From assembly GCA_002732675.1 (NCBI GenBank), contig NVRR01000176.1, positions 1 through 6,783 on the forward strand: DNA of 6,783 nucleotides, read 5' to 3'. The translations under genes were made by a program, and so were the position numbers. This document shows positions 1 to 5,972 of this stretch, one piece after another. The notes below the pieces were generated by a model that was not told where the DNA came from, ran no database searches, and saw only the letters and a list, made by a program, of their open reading frames with translations. Every line of letters begins with the position of its first letter. Position 1 is the first letter of the stretch. The DNA comes from Sneathiella sp. GTDB lineage: Bacteria > Pseudomonadota > Alphaproteobacteria > Sneathiellales > Sneathiellaceae.

Positions 1-44
1 GGATCGTCAAATTTCAACCCCGCCGTATTATGATATGCTTTCAT
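1..44 (-). CDS. Start of a second malic-enzyme-like ORF (probable C-terminal part of split MaeB), partial
   Basis: The frame opens with ATG at 44-42 on the minus strand and runs off the left edge. The visible residues are MKAYHNTAGLKFDD plus a partial codon CC, which would give Pro. An AGGTGA Shine-Dalgarno (51-56) lies 6 nt upstream, a good spacing. The frame is the same as that of the malic enzyme ending at 75. The spacing pattern AY....(G)LKF.. resembles the MaeB segment just before the conserved YIIP.PFDPRL stretch; I recall E. coli MaeB there as AYGDQDLSFGPEYIIP. I infer that this ORF encodes the tail of the malic domain, and perhaps the phosphotransacetylase-like domain usually fused behind it in long MaeB proteins. 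Only 14 full residues are visible, so the match is suggestive only. The alternative is an unrelated downstream gene in the same operon. Confidence 0.5.
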   Translation of the reverse strand, partial: MKAYHNTAGLKFDD

Positions 45-50
45 TAGTGA

Positions 51-56
51 TCACCT
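51..56 (-). promoter_or_regulatory. Shine-Dalgarno for the leftmost ORF
   Basis: AGGTGA on the minus strand, 6 nt before the ATG at 44-42. It supports independent translation initiation downstream of the malic enzyme stop codon, and argues that the second frame is a real start and not read-through debris. Confidence 0.5.
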
Positions 57-60
57 GAGT

Positions 61-91
61 TGTTAATGTTAAGGTTATACTGTATTATACT
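61..91 (-). repeat. Short AT-rich tandem repeats at the malic enzyme break
   Basis: Read on the minus strand, this segment holds AGTATAA twice (91-85 and 81-75, 3 bp apart) and then TTAACA twice in tandem (72-61). The first copy includes a perfect TATAAT (89-84). The repeats supply the in-frame TAA codons that end the malic enzyme ORF. They look like products of replication slippage in the linker. The TATAAT could also act as a -10 box for the leftmost ORF, but there is no good -35 at 16-18 bp. Confidence 0.5.
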
Positions 92-1157
92 CGGCAAGCG
101 CTTCGGCGGCAGCAATTTTCATCTCTTCATTGATGGTTGTTGCGCGAACATCAAGCGCCCCCCGAAATATATAGGGGAACCCCAGCACATTATTAACCTG
201 GTTGGGGTAATCGGACCGGCCAGTAGCAACAATGGCGTCGCTTCGTACTTCGGCAATATCTTCGGGGCGAATTTCCGGATCCGGATTGGCCATAGCAAAA
301 ATAATCGGCTTCGCCGCCATGGATTTCACCATATCCTTGGTGACAGCATCTTTCACCGACAGCCCCAGAAAGATATCAGCCCCCACCATGGCTTCTTCCA
401 ATGTGCGGCTGTCTGTCTCAACGGCGTGGGCAGATTTCCATTGGTTCATGCCAGCTTCACGGCCCTGATAGATGACGCCCTTTGTGTCACAGAGAATAGC
501 GTTGTTATGGGGAAGGCCCATGGCCTTTATCAGTTCCAGACAAGCAATCGCCGCTGCTCCGGCACCATTGATCACAACCTTTGTATCCTTGATAGAACGG
601 CCGGTCAGATCGAGGGCATTGATAATACCGGCGGCGCAGATAATAGCCGTACCATGCTGATCATCATGGAAAACCGGGATATCCATCAGCTCGCGCAGGC
701 GCTGCTCAATAATAAAGCATTCCGGCGCCTTGATATCTTCAAGATTGATGCCACCAAAACTCGGTCCCATCAAACGAACACTATTGACGAACTCGTCCAC
801 ATCTTCGGTATCAAGCTCAAGGTCGAAGCAGTCAATGTCGGCAAAGCGCTTAAACAGGACTGCCTTGCCTTCCATCACCGGCTTCGAAGCCAATGCGCCC
901 AGATTACCAAGGCCGAGCACCGCTGTGCCGTTGGAAATTACCGCAATACGGTTACCCTTGGTGGTATAGTCATAAACCGTTTCTGGATCGTCCGCGATGG
1001 CAAGACAAGGCGCGGCAACGCCCGGAGAATACGCAAGCGATAAATCTTGCTGCGTGGCAACCGCTTTGGTTGCAATTATTTCCATCTTCCCCGGCTTGCC
1101 CTGCGCATGATATCGCAACGCCTCATCATACTGGCTGGAATCCTTGTTATCACTCAT
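75..1157 (-). CDS. maeB: NADP-type malic enzyme (MaeB family), catalytic domain, C-terminally short
   Basis: Oxidative decarboxylation of malate to pyruvate with formation of NAD(P)H, in the cytoplasm. The 360 residues carry the family landmarks in order: AYSPGVAAP (42-50, with catalytic Tyr43), [11 protein letters not shown] (95-105, with catalytic Lys98), the metal-binding Glu140-Asp141 in [14 protein letters not shown] (164-171), the dinucleotide fold INGAGAAA (196-203), ANPDPEI (290-296) and [11 protein letters not shown] (313-323). The start is ATG at 1157, preceded by an AGGGTG Shine-Dalgarno 7 nt upstream. The protein ends with [10 protein letters not shown] and a TAA. Short stand-alone malic enzymes are about 390-410 residues and MaeB with its phosphotransacetylase-like domain is about 750. 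This one therefore lacks even the end of the malic domain (the YIIP.PFDPRL region). All catalytic residues are kept, so it may be active or part of a two-chain enzyme, or the gene may be recently broken. Family assignment is firm; specific MaeB status is less so. Confidence 0.9.
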   Translation of the reverse strand: MSDNKDSSQYDEALRYHAQGKPGKMEIIATKAVATQQDLSLAYSPGVAAPCLAIADDPETVYDYTTKGNRIAVISNGTAVLGLGNLGALASKPVMEGKAVLFKRFADIDCFDLELDTEDVDEFVNSVRLMGPSFGGINLEDIKAPECFIIEQRLRELMDIPVFHDDQHGTAIICAAGIINALDLTGRSIKDTKVVINGAGAAAIACLELIKAMGLPHNNAILCDTKGVIYQGREAGMNQWKSAHAVETDSRTLEEAMVGADIFLGLSVKDAVTKDMVKSMAAKPIIFAMANPDPEIRPEDIAEVRSDAIVATGRSDYPNQVNNVLGFPYIFRGALDVRATTINEEMKIAAAEALAEYNTV

Positions 1158-1164
1158 CAGACGG

Positions 1165-1170
1165 CACCCT
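1165..1170 (-). promoter_or_regulatory. Shine-Dalgarno of the malic enzyme
   Basis: AGGGTG on the minus strand, 7 nt before the ATG at 1157-1155. It supports this start over internal ones. Confidence 0.6.
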
Positions 1171-1200
1171 TGTCTTCAATATTCTCAAAACCTTCGTTAA

Positions 1201-1247
1201 AAAATTACCATAAACCAGTTGGCAATTGAGCCTGCTATGGTAGTTTT
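1201..1247. promoter_or_regulatory. Inverted repeat in the divergent malic enzyme/mutS promoter region
   Basis: The left arm AAAATTACCATA (1201-1212) and right arm TATGGTAGTTTT (1236-1247) are reverse complements at 11 of 12 positions, with 23 bp between them. Each arm contains TATGGT reading outward, a 4/6 match to a sigma-70 -10 box. On the plus strand it is preceded by TGC, giving an extended -10 form (TGCTATGGT, 1233-1241). The dyad may thus hold back-to-back -10 elements for the two divergent genes, or an operator. No good -35 box is found at standard spacing on either side. The spacer also contains CAATTG (1223-1228). Confidence 0.4.
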
Positions 1248-1252
1248 CTTTC

Positions 1253-3922
1253 ATGCCTACCTTAGTCAAAACCAAGTCGCAACCGAATAAATCTGTAACG
1301 CCCATGATGACGCAGTATCTTGCCATCAAGGCGGAGCACCCCGATAGTCTACTTTTCTATCGCATGGGTGATTTTTACGAGATGTTTTTTAACGATGCCA
1401 AGCTGGCGTCGGCATCCCTGGATATTGCCCTCACCAAGCGCGGCACGCATGACGGCGAGGACATCCCCATGTGCGGCGTGCCAGTCCATGCCGCGGATGG
1501 ATATTTGCAAAAGCTTATCCGCAAAGGACACCGCGTCGCTGTCGCTGAGCAAACCGAGAGTCCAGCCGAAGCCAAAAAACGCGGATATAAATCCATTGTC
1601 GCCCGCGAAGTCGTGCGACTGGTTACGCCCGGCACCATAACCGAAGAAAATCTGCTGGATGCCCGCGCCCATAATTTTCTGTTAGCTCTCGCCCGTTCCG
1701 GTAAGGACTATGCGCTTGCCTGGCTGGATATCTCCACGGGTGAGTTTTTCGCGACCCAAACGCAAGCCAGCGATATTGATGCCCAGATATCCCGGCTCAA
1801 TCCGGGTGAAATCCTGATCTCGGATAAATGGCTTGATGAAGAAGCTTTTTCGGAACTGACAGCAGACTGGTCGAAGGCTCTGACGCCATTGCCGTCTGTC
1901 CGCTTCGACAGCCAGAACGGCGAACGGCGCCTCAAAGCTCTCTTTGATGTGGCGACACTGGATATATTCGGGAATTTCGGCCGTGCGGAACTAAGTGCCT
2001 GTGGCGCCCTTGTTGATTATGTGGAGCTAACGCAAAAGGGCAAGTTCCCGCTGATCAAACCGCCAGTCAATCTGATCGCCGAGGATGTCATGTCCATAGA
2101 TGCGGCGACGCGCCGTAATCTGGAACTCACCCGCACCATGACGGGGGATCGCAAAGGCAGCCTGCTTGCCATTATTGACCGAACAGTGACGGGCGCAGGC
2201 GGGCGTAGATTAATGGCGGATATTTCGGGCCCGCTCACGCAACCCGCCACCATCCACCTGCGCCTTGATATGGTGAGTTATTTTGCACGGGATGATCCGC
2301 GCCGGGAGAATTTACGCGATATTCTGCGCCGCTGCCCTGATACCGAGCGAGCATTGTCCCGATTGTCCCTGGGGCGTGGGGGCCCCCGTGATCTAGCCGC
2401 CATTCGCGACGGTCTTGCGGAAACAGCCAACCTGCGCGCATGCCTGACCGCTGGGGACCTTGACGCGTTGCCGGAGGGCCTGAAGCAGGCCAGCGACGCC
2501 CTTGGCGCCCATGCGGAACTTGTTGAGTTGCTGAGCCATGCTCTGGCGGCGGATTTACCACTGCTGTCCCGCGATGGCGGTTTTATTGCCAAGGGATACC
2601 GCGCCGATCTGGATGAATTTCTAGCCCTTCGGGACGAAAGCCGTCGTCATATCACCAATTTACAAGCCAAATACGCTGGACAGGTCAATATCCCGTCTCT
2701 CAAGGTGAAGCATAACAATGTGCTGGGGTACTTCATCGAGATCACGCCGCGATTCGTCGATAATATGAGCGACGAATTTATCCACCGCCAGACTATGGCT
2801 AATGCCGTGCGTTATTCAACCGTCGAGCTCGGCGAGCTGGAGGATAAAATCTCCCGCGCTGCGGATCGCGCGCTCGCACTTGAGCTTTCGCTCTATGAGG
2901 ATCTGGTGAGCCACGTCACCGCAAAAGGTCGCGATATCCTGACGGCGGCGGGCGCCATGGCGTCCCTTGATGTTGCCGCCAGCCATGCGGGACTGGCGAA
3001 GGAGCAGAATTACTGCCGCCCCGAGGTTGATACCAGCCTCTCGTTTGACATTACCAACGGACGTCATCCTGTCGTCGAGGCAGCATTACAGACTGCCGCA
3101 GAAAGCGCCTTTGTCGCCAATGACTGCATTTTGAGTGACAATCAGCGGCTCTGGCTGCTGACCGGGCCCAATATGGCCGGTAAAAGTACGTTTTTGCGGC
3201 AGAACGCCCTGATTGCCATCCTTGCCCAGATCGGCTCATACGTCCCGGCGGACACGGCCCATATCGGCGTCGTCGATCGTTTGTTCAGTCGCGTCGGCGC
3301 CGCTGACGATCTCGCCCGCGGCCGATCCACCTTTATGGTTGAGATGGTGGAAACGGCAACGATCCTCAATCAGGCGAGCCCGCGATCCCTGGTGATCCTT
3401 GATGAAATTGGCCGGGGGACGGCGACCTTTGACGGGCTCTCTATCGCCTGGGCAACGGTCGAAAACCTGCATGACGTGAATAAATGCCGCGCCCTGTTTG
3501 CCACCCACTATCATGAACTCACCGCCCTTGCCGGGAAGCTCGGTGCGCTCTCCAATCACAGCATGAAAGTCCGTGAATGGAAGGGCGATGTCATCTTCCT
3601 GCATGAGGTTGGCGAGGGATCAGCGGATCGCTCTTACGGCATTCAGGTCGCGAAACTAGCCGGACTGCCGAAAGCTGTAATTGCCCGCGCATCATCGGTG
3701 CTGGAGGCACTAGAGGAAAAGGATCAGACATCCGCCGCAACCCGTCTCGCCAATGACCTGCCGCTTTTTTCGGTGATCGTTGACAGCGTTTCCAAGCCCT
3801 CTGCTTCCACCATGCCATCCGTAGCGGAAGCCCGGCTGAAAGAACTGAATATCGATGATCTGTCGCCGCGCGAAGCGCTGGACCTTCTCTATGAGCTGAA
3901 AGAATTGCTCCCCCGGGATTGA
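1253..3922 (+). CDS. mutS: DNA mismatch repair ATPase MutS
   Basis: Recognises base mismatches and small loops and, with ATP, recruits MutL. The 889 residues fit the usual 850-920 length. Domains in order: N-terminal mismatch-binding domain with the Phe-X-Glu motif in GDFYEMFF (Phe41, Glu43) and [12 protein letters not shown] (70-81); connector; core/lever and clamp (about 280-590, with [11 protein letters not shown] at 488-498); then the ABC-type ATPase with Walker [10 protein letters not shown] (638-646), signature region [14 protein letters not shown] (685-698), Walker [12 protein letters not shown] (713-723) and FATHYHEL (749-756). [13 protein letters not shown] (794-806) is the conserved helix-turn-helix dimer region. 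DLPLF (835-839) resembles a beta-clamp-binding motif. The last 30 residues ([20 protein letters not shown]...) match the usual C-terminal oligomerisation helices. The ATG at 1253 has only a weak GGTAG 9 nt upstream. A later start at 1304 would cut the conserved N-terminus short, so 1253 is preferred. The gene is intact, with no frameshift. Confidence 0.98.
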   Translation: MPTLVKTKSQPNKSVTPMMTQYLAIKAEHPDSLLFYRMGDFYEMFFNDAKLASASLDIALTKRGTHDGEDIPMCGVPVHAADGYLQKLIRKGHRVAVAEQTESPAEAKKRGYKSIVAREVVRLVTPGTITEENLLDARAHNFLLALARSGKDYALAWLDISTGEFFATQTQASDIDAQISRLNPGEILISDKWLDEEAFSELTADWSKALTPLPSVRFDSQNGERRLKALFDVATLDIFGNFGRAELSACGALVDYVELTQKGKFPLIKPPVNLIAEDVMSIDAATRRNLELTRTMTGDRKGSLLAIIDRTVTGAGGRRLMADISGPLTQPATIHLRLDMVSYFARDDPRRENLRDILRRCPDTERALSRLSLGRGGPRDLAAIRDGLAETANLRACLTAGDLDALPEGLKQASDALGAHAELVELLSHALAADLPLLSRDGGFIAKGYRADLDEFLALRDESRRHITNLQAKYAGQVNIPSLKVKHNNVLGYFIEITPRFVDNMSDEFIHRQTMANAVRYSTVELGELEDKISRAADRALALELSLYEDLVSHVTAKGRDILTAAGAMASLDVAASHAGLAKEQNYCRPEVDTSLSFDITNGRHPVVEAALQTAAESAFVANDCILSDNQRLWLLTGPNMAGKSTFLRQNALIAILAQIGSYVPADTAHIGVVDRLFSRVGAADDLARGRSTFMVEMVETATILNQASPRSLVILDEIGRGTATFDGLSIAWATVENLHDVNKCRALFATHYHELTALAGKLGALSNHSMKVREWKGDVIFLHEVGEGSADRSYGIQVAKLAGLPKAVIARASSVLEALEEKDQTSAATRLANDLPLFSVIVDSVSKPSASTMPSVAEARLKELNIDDLSPREALDLLYELKELLPRD

Positions 3923-3933
3923 TCCCCCCGGAG
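3908..3933 (+). terminator. Weak GC-rich hairpin at the end of mutS
   Basis: CCGGG (3913-3917) can pair with CCCGG (3927-3931) around a 9-nt loop. Alternatively GGGA/TCCC (3915-3918 with 3923-3926) pairs inside CTCC/GGAG (3908-3911 with 3930-3933). It spans the mutS stop codon. No T-tract follows, so it is not a canonical intrinsic terminator, and the stem is short. Confidence 0.25.
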
Positions 3934-3934
3934 A

Positions 3935-3964
3935 TTGTCTCTAACCTGTCCACAAATTCATAAT
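3935..3964 (+). promoter_or_regulatory. Candidate sigma-70-like promoter of the SDR gene
   Basis: TTGTCT (3935-3940; 4 of 6 matches to TTGACA), then an 18-bp spacer, then CATAAT (3959-3964; 5 of 6 matches to TATAAT). Transcription would start near 3971, giving a leader of about 17 nt that still holds the Shine-Dalgarno AAGGA (3973-3977). This would allow the SDR to be expressed separately from mutS. It was found by eye only. Confidence 0.35.
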
Positions 3965-3972
3965 AATAAGAA

Positions 3973-3990
3973 AAGGACTATGTAGCCATG
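3973..3990 (+). promoter_or_regulatory. SDR translation initiation region with an ATG-TAG start-stop
   Basis: AAGGA (3973-3977) is followed after 2 nt by ATG TAG (3980-3985), a start codon immediately followed by a stop. The true SDR ATG (3988-3990) lies 10 nt from AAGGA, in another frame. The ATG at 3988 is chosen because its frame gives the complete SDR N-terminus. The first ATG is probably too close to the Shine-Dalgarno to be used. Confidence 0.4.
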
Positions 3991-4758
3991 TTTGATCTTT
4001 CCGGAAAAAACGTCATCATTACCGGCTCCAGCAAAGGAATTGGCAAATCCATCGCCGAGGAAATGGCCAAGGCAGGGGCTAAAGTTACCATTTCAAGCCG
4101 AAAAGCCGATGTCTGCGAACAAGTTGCAGCGGACATTAATGCCGGCCTGCCAGAAGGATGCAGCGGGAAGGCTATCGCCATTCCTTGCAATATTAATTCA
4201 AAAGAGGCCTTACAAAATCTCGTCGATGAAACCCACGAGAAATTGGGAGATGTGCATGTGCTGGTCTGCAACGCTGCGCTGAACCCCTTTTTTGGGCCCT
4301 CAATGGATATTCCTGATGATGCTTTCGATAAAATTATGTCGAGCAATATCAAGTCCAATCACTGGCTCTGCAATATGGTCTTGCCGGAAATGAAGGCGCG
4401 CAAAGATGGCGCGATTATTATTGTCTCCTCTATCGGGGGGTTGCGCGGCTCCTCTGTCCTCGGCGCCTACTCCATCTCAAAGGCCGCCGACATGCAGCTC
4501 GCCCGCAACCTCGCCGTCGAGCATGGTGCCGATAATATTCGGGTCAATGCCATTGCGCCGGGCCTGATCAAAACCGACTTTGCCCGGGCGCTGTGGGAAA
4601 ACCCTGAAACCCTGAAGCGGGCAAACTCGCGTTCGCCTTTAGGCCGCATCGGTAAGCCGGAGGAAATCGCTGGTGCCGCAGTCTTTATGGCCTCTGCCGC
4701 TGGAAACTTCCTCACTGGCCAGACCCTGACCATCGACGGCGGTCAGACCATTACCTGA
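3988..4758 (+). CDS. Short-chain dehydrogenase/reductase (classical SDR)
   Basis: An NAD(P)-dependent oxidoreductase of unknown substrate. The 256 residues match the classical SDR length of about 250. Visible motifs: cofactor-binding TGSSKGIG (12-19); SSRK (36-39) after the second strand, whose basic residues favour NADP(H); CNAA (94-97) in place of the usual NNAG; Asn120 in IMSSN; catalytic Ser148 in IVSSIGG; Tyr161 and Lys165 in YSISK (161-165); NAIAPGLIKTDF (187-198); and the C-terminal GNFLTGQTLTIDGG (239-252). The full catalytic tetrad Asn-Ser-Tyr-Lys is present, so it should be active. The phrase NAALNPFFGP resembles DHRS4-like and 3-oxoacyl-ACP-reductase-like SDRs, but the substrate cannot be read from this. 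It lies 65 bp after mutS on the same strand with its own candidate promoter, and it converges on the exporter gene with only 7 bp between stop codons. Confidence 0.95.
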   Translation: MFDLSGKNVIITGSSKGIGKSIAEEMAKAGAKVTISSRKADVCEQVAADINAGLPEGCSGKAIAIPCNINSKEALQNLVDETHEKLGDVHVLVCNAALNPFFGPSMDIPDDAFDKIMSSNIKSNHWLCNMVLPEMKARKDGAIIIVSSIGGLRGSSVLGAYSISKAADMQLARNLAVEHGADNIRVNAIAPGLIKTDFARALWENPETLKRANSRSPLGRIGKPEEIAGAAVFMASAAGNFLTGQTLTIDGGQTIT

Positions 4759-4765
4759 CTCACCC

Positions 4766-5395
4766 TTAGTTCATTGCGGCCATCTGATCAAAGATCAGGT
4801 TGGCCGCAACCAGAAACATCACCGTTGCAACAAGTGTATCCAGAAAGCGCGCACCCCTTGTCGTCCGTAACAAGGGTGTAAGTAGGTGTGCTGCATAGCC
4901 AATGCTGAAAAACCACAGGAAAGATGCCATCATTGCGCCGACGACGAAATAAAGGCGTAGGTTCATTTCATACCCCGCGGCAATACCACCGAGCAAGATC
5001 ACTGTATCCAGATAAACATGCGGATTTAGGAGGCCAAAGGCAAGCGTCAGCAAAATGGCTTTTTTTCGGCTCGATACCGTCGCATCCGTCCTCGTGATGA
5101 TTAACGGCTGTGGCCAGATGGCCCGGCGACCGGCGAAAAGGCCAAATCCAATAAGGAATAAAGCACCCGCCCAACTTGCCCACGGGACCAGCCAGGGCAC
5201 CGACGCAATCAATGTCCCAAGGCCAACTGCGCCCAGCAGAATAAGCAACGCGTCAATAATTGATGACAGCAGGCAGACAATAAAAACATGATCCCGTGCC
5301 ATGCCTTGCCGCAGCACAAAAAGATTCTGAGCGCCAATAGCTATGATCAAACCGGCACCAAGCAAAGTGCCGTTAGCAAATGCGGCGAATGACAC
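4766..5395 (-). CDS. LysE/ArgO-family amino-acid exporter
   Basis: An inner-membrane efflux protein of the LysE superfamily, whose characterised members export basic amino acids (lysine, arginine). It has 209 residues, as usual for the family. Landmarks: IAIGAQNLFVLRQG (18-31), GLLNPHVYLDT (121-131) and MASFLWFFSIGYAAH (156-170). These are closer to the ArgO/LysE branch than to the RhtB branch. Hydrophobic stretches at about 8-28, 37-62, 66-88, 112-138, 146-170 and 186-203 suggest six membrane segments. The start is GTG (5395-5393), overlapping by one base the TAG stop of the DUF1801 gene (TAGTG). No strong Shine-Dalgarno is visible, so translation is probably coupled to the upstream gene. 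The substrate is inferred from family only. No LysG/ArgP-type regulator is adjacent in the window. Confidence 0.92.
   Translation of the reverse strand: MSFAAFANGTLLGAGLIIAIGAQNLFVLRQGMARDHVFIVCLLSSIIDALLILLGAVGLGTLIASVPWLVPWASWAGALFLIGFGLFAGRRAIWPQPLIITRTDATVSSRKKAILLTLAFGLLNPHVYLDTVILLGGIAAGYEMNLRLYFVVGAMMASFLWFFSIGYAAHLLTPLLRTTRGARFLDTLVATVMFLVAANLIFDQMAAMN
4774..4809. terminator. Strong hairpin at the SDR/exporter convergent end
   Basis: TTGCGGCCA (4774-4782) pairs perfectly with TGGCCGCAA (4801-4809). Inside it CTGATC (4784-4789) pairs with GATCAG (4793-4798) around an AAA loop, with a small asymmetric bulge (T against GT). The structure starts 16 nt after the SDR stop and lies within the last codons of the exporter (VAANLIFDQMAA). 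It could end or stabilise transcripts from both strands. Neither side has a T-tract, so it is not a standard intrinsic terminator. The pairing is read directly; the role is inferred. Confidence 0.5.
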
Positions 5396-5397
5396 TA
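5393..5397 (-). other. TAGTG stop/start overlap (translational coupling)
   Basis: On the minus strand the DUF1801 TAG (5397-5395) shares its G with the exporter's GTG start (5395-5393). With no strong Shine-Dalgarno before the GTG, reinitiation by ribosomes finishing the DUF1801 gene is the likely mode of exporter translation. Confidence 0.6.
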
Positions 5398-5826
5398 GCG
5401 GGAGCCTGGCCGGGATTTGCGGGTATGATAGGTCAGCGCGTTCTCGATAAACTCCGCGAGTAATTCCGCGTCCGGAGCATCCTCAGTCAGATCGAAGAGC
5501 AATGCGCGCGAACCGCTATATGTAAAAGCCCTGGGATGCATTGCCTTGAAATCTTTAATCAAACTGGTCTGGCAATGGACGAACAGGCCATATTGCTGGT
5601 CTTCTTTTGTTGGCGCCAACCGTATGGTCGTTCCGCTTTTGGGTCCAATGGGGAGATAGGCCGGAACGCCCCATTTCAGGGTCTCCTCAATCGCGCCAAC
5701 GTCCTCAGTTTTCTCCGCCGTTTCAAGGATAAGCTGACGCAGCGCCATGAGTCGTCCCCGGAGCTCGCCTGAGAAGGACTTATAGGCAGCCGCGACGGAT
5801 AAATCCTGGAAATCATATTGCTTCAT
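5395..5826 (-). CDS. DUF1801 domain protein (YdhG-like)
   Basis: A small cytoplasmic protein of 143 residues from a family with no agreed function. The family signature is EETLKWGVPAYLP (47-59), followed by GLFVHCQTSLIKDFK (80-94), GSRALLFDL (105-113) and a C-terminal helix LLAEFIENALTYH (122-134). No signal peptide or membrane segment is seen. The ATG at 5826 has AAAGG 9 nt upstream. It is the first gene of a two-gene unit with the exporter: its TAG stop overlaps the exporter GTG by one base. The tail after 134 (TRKSRPGSR) is basic and poorly conserved. The link to amino-acid export is contextual only. Confidence 0.85.
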   Translation of the reverse strand: MKQYDFQDLSVAAAYKSFSGELRGRLMALRQLILETAEKTEDVGAIEETLKWGVPAYLPIGPKSGTTIRLAPTKEDQQYGLFVHCQTSLIKDFKAMHPRAFTYSGSRALLFDLTEDAPDAELLAEFIENALTYHTRKSRPGSR

Positions 5827-5884
5827 ACTAAAATGCCTTTGATGGCTTTACATCTGCGTCTTAATTTTAGAGCCTTTAAGGATG

Positions 5885-5905
5885 ATATTTGCTACATATT
5901 GGCTA
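5885..5905. repeat. Direct repeat with 11-bp period between DUF1801 and glnD
   Basis: ATATTTGCTA (5885-5894) and ATATTGGCTA (5896-5905) match at 9 of 10 positions, with one base between them. They sit on the same DNA face about one helical turn apart, in the 146-bp divergent gap. This arrangement suits a tandem protein-binding site, but chance similarity in AT-rich DNA is possible. Confidence 0.35.
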
Positions 5906-5929
5906 AATAGAAGTTATCAGCAGTTTAAT
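5899..5929 (+). promoter_or_regulatory. Weak candidate promoter for glnD
   Basis: TTGGCT (5899-5904; 4 of 6 to TTGACA) and TTTAAT (5924-5929; 5 of 6 to TATAAT) with a 19-bp spacer, which is longer than ideal. It would give a leader of about 35 nt before the ATG at 5973. The -35 overlaps the second copy of the 11-bp-period repeat. Apart from this and that repeat, I see nothing definite in 5827-5972. Confidence 0.25.
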
Positions 5930-5972
5930 AGCTCCCCAACTTGAAGACAAGCTGGGAACAATCGGATCGTAA

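Noticed and set aside
60..1043. A 327-codon open frame on the plus strand opposite the malic enzyme
   Set aside because: It is antisense to a protein with all malic enzyme motifs. Its translation shows no recognisable domain and is rich in residues typical of shadow frames. Long antisense frames are common in GC-rich coding DNA.
2378..2387. Perfect GGGGGCCCCC palindrome
   Set aside because: It encodes the conserved MutS stretch GRGGPRDL and is explained by codon choice for Gly-Gly-Pro. There is no partner repeat elsewhere.
2235..2592. Minus-strand open frames inside mutS
   Set aside because: They lie fully within an intact mutS and have low-complexity Pro/Arg/Ser-rich translations with no family motif.
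3236..3604. 122-codon minus-strand frame opposite the MutS ATPase domain
   Set aside because: It is a shadow of the strongly conserved Walker A to Walker B coding region. There is no motif and no start signal.
3591..3953. 120-codon minus-strand frame over the mutS 3' end
   Set aside because: It is antisense to the MutS C-terminus, has no recognisable domain, and would start in the mutS-SDR gap without a good ribosome binding site.
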